From NCBI RefSeq assembly GCF_012489685.1, contig NC_080041.1, forward strand, positions 106,361,760-106,425,759: 64,000 nt of DNA, in the 5' to 3' direction. Both the position numbers and the translations under genes were made by a program. The stretch comes from Lotus japonicus (lineage: Eukaryota; Streptophyta; Magnoliopsida; Fabales; Fabaceae). Shown here one piece after another: positions 59,123 to 64,000 of this stretch; position 1 is the first letter of the stretch; the number at the start of each line of letters is the position of its first letter. A model generated the notes under the pieces. It made no database searches. It saw only the letters and a program-made list of their open reading frames with translations, and had not been told where the DNA came from.

Positions 59123-61586
59123 ATGGCTGCAAATGGTGAGAGAGTGGCAATAGGAATCGATCTAGGCACCACCTACTCGTGCGTTGCAGTGTGGAGGAAC
59201 GATCAGGTTGAGGTCATTGTGAATGACCAAGGGAACAGAACAACACCCTCTTATGTTTCCTTCACCCAGAACCAAAGGATGATTGGTGATGCTGCTCTCA
59301 ATAATGCTTCTACCAACCCAATCAACTCTGTCTTTGGTAAAATATCTTTATCTACATACTTTGCTTTTATATATGTATGATAGTAGCTAGGTTCTACAAA
59401 ATATTATTGATTCATAAATAAATAAGACCTGCTTAATAAGACCTGTTTCCTATTTTAGAAACCAAACCATGATACTAAAAACTATTCTTAAAACATCATG
59501 GTACTAAGAATCTGTTCTCTTATTTTCCTTTTTATCAGCATGCTTAGTGCTAGATGTTTGTTCTGTTAGAAATATATTATCAAAACATTCATGTCTCTTC
59601 ATCTAATAGTTTAAACTTTTGGGATAATTGATTCATAACATGATATCAAAGTCTCCATAGCCATGTGATAGAGTGTGATCCTTATAGCTCCAGAAATCTA
59701 CTAAAAACTTGAATTTCATCCCAAGGTAGGTGAGTCTATGCATTATCCACACTTCAAAACATGTTATTATTTTGTATGCAGATGCAAAGCGGTTGATTGG
59801 TAGGAAATTCAGTGACCCCATGGTTCAAAGTGATAAGAAGCTGTGGCCATTCAAAGTTATTGCTGATGATAATGACAAACCAATCATTGTTGTTAATCAC
59901 AATCACAAGGAAAAACGTTTTCCTGCTGAGGCAATCTCATCCATGGTCTTGGAAAAGATGCGTGAGATTTCTGAGGCTTACCTTGGATCAAAAGTGAAGG
60001 ATGCTGTTATCACTGTGCCTGCTTACTTCAATGAGTCTCAGCGCCAAGCTACCAAAGATGCAGGTGCTATTGCAGGCCTCAATGTTATGCGAATAATCAA
60101 TGAGCCTAGTGCTGCAGCGATTGCATATGGCGTTGACATGAAAGCTTGCATTCGTGGAAGGAGAAACGTTTTCATCTTTGATCTTGGTGGTGGTACTTTG
60201 GATGTGTCTCTTCTCACGTTTGAGATGGAAGATATCCAAGTTAAGACCATTGCTGGAGACACTCACCTTGGGGGAGAGGACTTTGATAATAGAATGGTGG
60301 ACTATTTTGTGAAGGAATTCCAAAGAAAGAACAAAATGGACATCAGAGGAGACCCAAGAGCCCTTAGGAGGTTGAGATTTGCTTGTGAGAAAGCAAAGAG
60401 GACGCTCTCATGCAACACTCTGGCCACCATTGAGTTAGATTTCTTATATCAAGGTATTGATTTCTACTCATCAATAACTCGTGCAAAGTTTGAGGAACTC
60501 AACAAAGATTACTTTCAAAAGTGTATGGAGCTTGTGGAAAAGTGTGTAATAGATTCAAAGATGGACAAGAGCAATATTCATGATGTTGTCCTGGTTGGCG
60601 GCTCTTCTAGGATTCCTAAAGTGAGACAGCTACTGATGGACTTCTTTGGTAGGAAGGATCTATGCAATAGAATCAATCCTGATGAGGCTGTTGCGCATGG
60701 TGCTGCTGTTCATGCTTCTATATTGAGCGGTGAGTTCAGTGAGAAGGTTCAAAGCTTGTTATTGAGGGAAGTCACCCCTCTGTCCCTCGGGCTAGAGAAG
60801 CATGGGGGTATCATGGAAACAATAATTCCAAGGAATACCATGATTCCTACAACCATGGACCATGTATTCACTACACATTTTCATAACCAAACCAATATCT
60901 TGATTCATGTTTATGAGGGTGAGAGGCAAACAACTAGACACAACAACTTGCTAGGTAAGTTTGTACTGGAAATTCCTCCATATCCTCGAGGTGTTCCTCA
61001 AATCAAAGTATGCTTCCAAATTGATGAAGAAGGTATCTTACATGTCTCTGTCAAGGAAAAATCCAATAGAATTAACATGAAGGTTACAATAATAAATGAC
61101 AAGGGAAGGTTGTCAAGGGCTGAAATCGAGAGGATGGTCAGAGAAAATGAGAAGAACAAGGCTGAAGATGAGAGGTACAAGAAGAAGGTAGAAGCAAAGA
61201 ATGCATTGGAGAACTATGCATACAACATGAGGAATGCCATAAATGACGAGGACATTAGTTCGAAGCTTTCCCTAGAAGACAAGCAAAAGATCAATGATGC
61301 AATTGATTTGGTCTTGAAATGGCTTGGTATCAATGATGCTGCAGAACAAGATGATTTTGAGCGTTATAGTAAAGATCTTTCGAAGGCCTTTGATCCAATT
61401 ATGTTGAAGATGATAAAGGATCTTTCCCCAACAGATAATGATGTGACGCCAAGTACTGTTGGAAATGATAAAATGAAACGCTGGTTACAAATATTGGCAA
61501 AGCATACTCTCCAGGCAGTGTATTCAACTCTTACTGGTGACATTATTGGGTTTGTTTGTACTGTGATTGGTGATATTCTGCCCTAG
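59123..61586 (+). CDS. Hsp70-like chaperone with atypical C-terminus
   Basis: Exon 1 59123-59336 and exon 2 59782-61586 join in phase (GT..AG; ...[11 protein letters not shown]) to give 672 aa. The exon structure is that of plant cytosolic Hsp70. Signature 1 ([14 protein letters not shown]) is at about residue 10, signature 2 ([13 protein letters not shown]) at about 204 and signature 3 ([14 protein letters not shown]) at about 345, with substrate-binding and lid regions after about 390. Residues that match the nucleotide-binding core appear intact. The last roughly 60 residues ([20 protein letters not shown], then a hydrophobic end IGDILP) replace the usual EEVD, so binding of TPR co-chaperones would be lost. 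The neighbouring Hsp70-like gene is frameshifted. The gene may be a diverged member of a local Hsp70 cluster; I do not know its client or localisation. Confidence 0.9.
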
Positions 61587-61998
61587 TAATTAGAGTTAAA
61601 ACATGATAAAATTTAAATAGACCAAATTGTATCGTGGTTTGAACTTGTATCTTATAGTTTGAGGAAAAACCAAAATGTAATGAGAAGTGTAGCAGCTTGT
61701 TATCAAAGCAGTAAATTTCATGTTGCAAGTGACAATTTCAACTGTTAAAAACAAAATGTTTGACTTGTTATCAATGAGTTATGCACACACTTTAAGACAC
61801 GTTTGGGTAGAAGCTATAACTCCATATCATGTTTGGCTCTATGGTTGAATGCTTTCTAATCTTGCATCACTTCTTTCTTTTTTTTAAGATAAAGAATCAC
61901 TTCTGGTTAGAAGCTACAAGTCTTATCTTTTGAGTATTTTGTACAAACCAGACATGCACTTGAAAAGTGTAAAGCTACTAATTTGCTTGACGGTGCCC
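61587..61998. other. 3' flank of the Hsp70 gene
   Basis: Short, includes a MITE-like 'acacgtttgggtagaagc' block at 61797. No gene seen. Confidence 0.4.
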
Positions 61999-62571
61999 TG
62001 TTGGGGGAGACAGGGGAGCCCATGGGCCGAGGAGCAAGACACCAAGAGATATCAACGCCACATCTTAACCCAAAACCTTAAGGCATTAGGTTTATGGGTC
62101 ACATCTCTTATAAACTCTTCTCCTCACCCACACTTAACCAATGTGGGACTCCAACTCCGCACTTGAATTCTCAACAATCTCCCCCTCAAGTGCGAGTCAC
62201 CTCCACATTATCATGACCCCCCTCTGCGGAAGCTTATCCACTCTTGCACCGCCGTTCACCTCACCGCGTCAACGGAACCCGCCGCCTAGCCACACCGCTA
62301 GGAAGACTTTCGACACAAGGAGCCGTAACCATGGCTACACCAACCATCGGCTCTGATACCACTTGTTCGGGGAGACATGGGAGCCCACGGGCCGAGGAGC
62401 AAGACACCAAGAGATCTCGACGCCACATCTTAACCCAAAACCTTAAGGCATTAGGTTTATGGGTCACATCTCTTATAAACCTAATGCCTTAAGGTTTTGG
62501 GTTAAGATGTGGCGTTGATATCTCTTGGTGTCTTGCTCCTCGGCTCATGGGCTCCCCTGTCTCCCCCAACA
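61999..62571 (-). mobile_element. TRIM-type retroelement, rearranged into a hairpin
   Basis: On the minus strand the 5' LTR ends at 62364 (…CCCGAACA), followed by AG and the primer-binding site TGGTATCAGAGCC (62361-62349, complementary to initiator tRNA-Met), a short non-coding core, a polypurine tract (gagggggagattg, near 62177-62190) and the 3' LTR (62176-61999, TGTTGAGAATTC ... CCCCCAACA, 178 bp). The 5' LTR is truncated after about 62479 and continues into an inverted copy (62480-62571) of its own first 92 bases, so 62364-62455 and 62480-62571 are inverted arms around a 24-base loop. No coding capacity. Confidence 0.85.
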
Positions 62572-62816
62572 TGTCCAACAGCCAAAGACGTTTGTATTTG
62601 TTGACTTACTAAGGGAGCTTAAGATCATCTCTGAACTGCAATGGCTAGGATAAGACAAATAGTGATAATGATTATGATTATGATTAATTTCTTTTTTAGA
62701 AATTTGCATTGCCTTCATCAATTTCAGCTTATTATGCTTATGAAGTTTCTTGTTTTGCTTCTTGAGCAGTGCTATTTGACCCGACAGGATAAAGCGCGAG
62801 AGTGCACAAGCAACAG

Positions 62817-62906
62817 TTAGTGGCGGTTTACAACCGCCACCAATTTTCGTTGTCAGGAATAAACACAAATTTTTCACAGTTCTGGCGGTTTGAAACCGCC
62901 ACTAAC
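62817..62906. repeat. Nested palindromes built on TGGCGGTTT
   Basis: TGGCGGTTTACAACCGCCA (62821-62839) and TGGCGGTTTGAAACCGCCA (62883-62901) are each near-perfect palindromes, and the outer sequence TTAGTGGCGGTTT is mirrored by AAACCGCCACTAA. It looks like the two ends of an excised or internally deleted DNA transposon of 90 bases. Confidence 0.6.
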
Positions 62907-63184
62907 ATGCGGTGCTAGAATAAACCACGAGCGTTACATATTTCAAACTACTTCGTGCTCATATCGTGCCTACTTCCTTGTGCACTCTATCATTATCATT
63001 TTTTTTTTGAAATGTATCATTATCATTGTTACTATGTTTCCTTTCCACTTTGTTAGCCAAAAAAATGTTTCCTTGTTTGATTGATTAAAGAGATTTTAAG
63101 TAAAAAATAAAATTAAAATCTATCTAATCAATCAAATAAATATTCGAAAATAACCATTTAATTTTTTGATACATAGGAAAATTA

Positions 63185-63342
63185 AATAACCATTTAATTG
63201 ATTCTATTAATTAAATTGATTCTTCCAGCTTTTAAAAACAAAAAAGTTGTAAATATTCTATTTTTAATTTATTTTTTTATTCAAATCCTTATATCTCACG
63301 TGATGTGTATAGAATCAATTTTTCATTCAAATTAAGAAACAA
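63185..63342. repeat. Copy of the first Hsp70 gene's upstream region
   Basis: 'aattgattctattaa', 'gattctt(c/g)cagcttttaaaaac', 'aaatattctatt', 'cttatatctcacgtgatg' and 'aaattaagaaaca' occur in the same order as at 48415-48590, upstream of the frameshifted Hsp70. The similarity stops exactly where the Helitron begins. Confidence 0.7.
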
Positions 63343-64000
63343 CTAGACTACAACCCGCGCGTTGCGCGGGCGAATACAACTGACTCAATAGATAGTGAAT
63401 TTCCGCAAAAATCTTTATTATATTAATGATCATTGTTAAGACATACAAAGCGTTATTTCCACAAAATATACTTTTGATTTAGAAATAAAATAGTGAAATA
63501 CATGATATAAATTGCAGAAAATAAAATATAAGCTGCGCATATGGAATTGCTCTTTTTATTTTCTGTCTAGCTATTCTTGTTGGCTTCCTCGTAGTGTTTG
63601 TATTTTGTATTGCTAGCTTTGGTTCTCCTAGATGTGTTTGCCCTTAAGGTTTGAATAAAAATTTGTTCTTCATCAGAGGAGGTAATGCCATATGTGTCGT
63701 TGATTTCTTCCTGATCAAATGATGCACATTGCCTCAGCTTTGTCAATGTTGCCTTTGTTTTCTTTTTAAACACCAATGGTTATTCTTCTTCATCAGATGA
63801 TATTTGTTGTGGTGACATTGGATCCTTTTATAATCAAAAGAAAGATATTTAGTATTTTGTTCAAAGTTATTAAAGCAATTATTTAAATAAGATTAAATGG
63901 TTGAGTTGTTTACCTTTTATATTGTTTTATGATGAAAATCACTTCACACTTGCTTGGTGGTCATCCTAGAACAAAAAATGATGGAAATATAAATATAATT
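63343..64000 (-). mobile_element. Helitron, 3' part (extends beyond the window)
   Basis: On the minus strand the hairpin CCCGCGC-AAC-GCGCGGG (63356-63372) is followed by TTGTAGT and CTAG (63346-63343), with T in the flank, the standard Helitron 3' terminus. It interrupts the Hsp70-upstream-like repeat. The 69-codon minus frame at 63776-63567 (acidic, KTKATLTKLRQCASFDQ; 'ITSSDEEQIF') would be in the sense orientation of the element and could be the tail of an RPA-like or helicase frame, though I cannot identify it. Confidence 0.8.

Overview
This is nuclear DNA of a flowering plant. It has intron-bearing genes with consensus GT..AG sites, a DYW-class PPR editing factor, an F-box/DUF295 gene, and a dense mix of plant transposon families. 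Gene sequence style and repeat types suggest a eudicot, probably a legume; species was not determined.

Layout. 1-11 kb is repeat-rich: a Mutator-type end, a seven-copy ~265 bp satellite, a decayed RRM/LINE-like remnant, a ~3.8 kb LTR inserted in a MITE, a SINE with an 11 bp target duplication, and an RNase H-like pseudogene. 11.1-16.8 kb is a MULE-like element split by a nearly intact Ty1/copia retrotransposon (5 bp target duplication, one frameshift). 17-19.5 kb holds two more MULE-like elements. 19.5-23.5 kb is an F-box/DUF295 gene copy broken by a stop codon and small deletions. 23.9-31.3 kb is AT-rich, with a Helitron terminus, diverged tandem repeats, a hAT element and another MULE-like element.

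31.9-37.5 kb is a complete eight-exon gene for mitochondrial 2-oxoglutarate dehydrogenase E1 (minus strand, 1030 aa predicted). 39-47.1 kb is a second copy of the F-box segment. Its reading frame is intact, but its first intron carries a 3.9 kb CACTA element (with captured gene exons) and a 182 bp MITE. This copy is flanked on both sides by copies of the E1 upstream region, so a duplicated E1 promoter/5'UTR now sits upstream of the F-box gene in the same orientation.

48.8-50.8 kb is an Hsp70-like gene with a 2 bp exon-1 deletion. 52.7-54.9 kb is a single-exon PPR-DYW gene strongly resembling MEF22. 55.9-57.8 kb is a decayed element carrying a PDI-like gene fragment. 59.1-61.6 kb is an intact Hsp70-like gene with an unusual C-terminus. 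The right end has a rearranged TRIM retroelement that forms a long hairpin, a repeat matching the upstream region of the first Hsp70 gene, and the 3' end of a Helitron that runs off the window.

The active host genes appear to be E1, F-box copy 2, the PPR gene and the second Hsp70; they are not obviously functionally linked. The main interest is structural: segmental duplication with possible promoter acquisition, gene-fragment capture by two DNA transposons, and a decaying Hsp70 cluster. Exon boundaries and repeat limits were read by eye; no alignment or database search was run.
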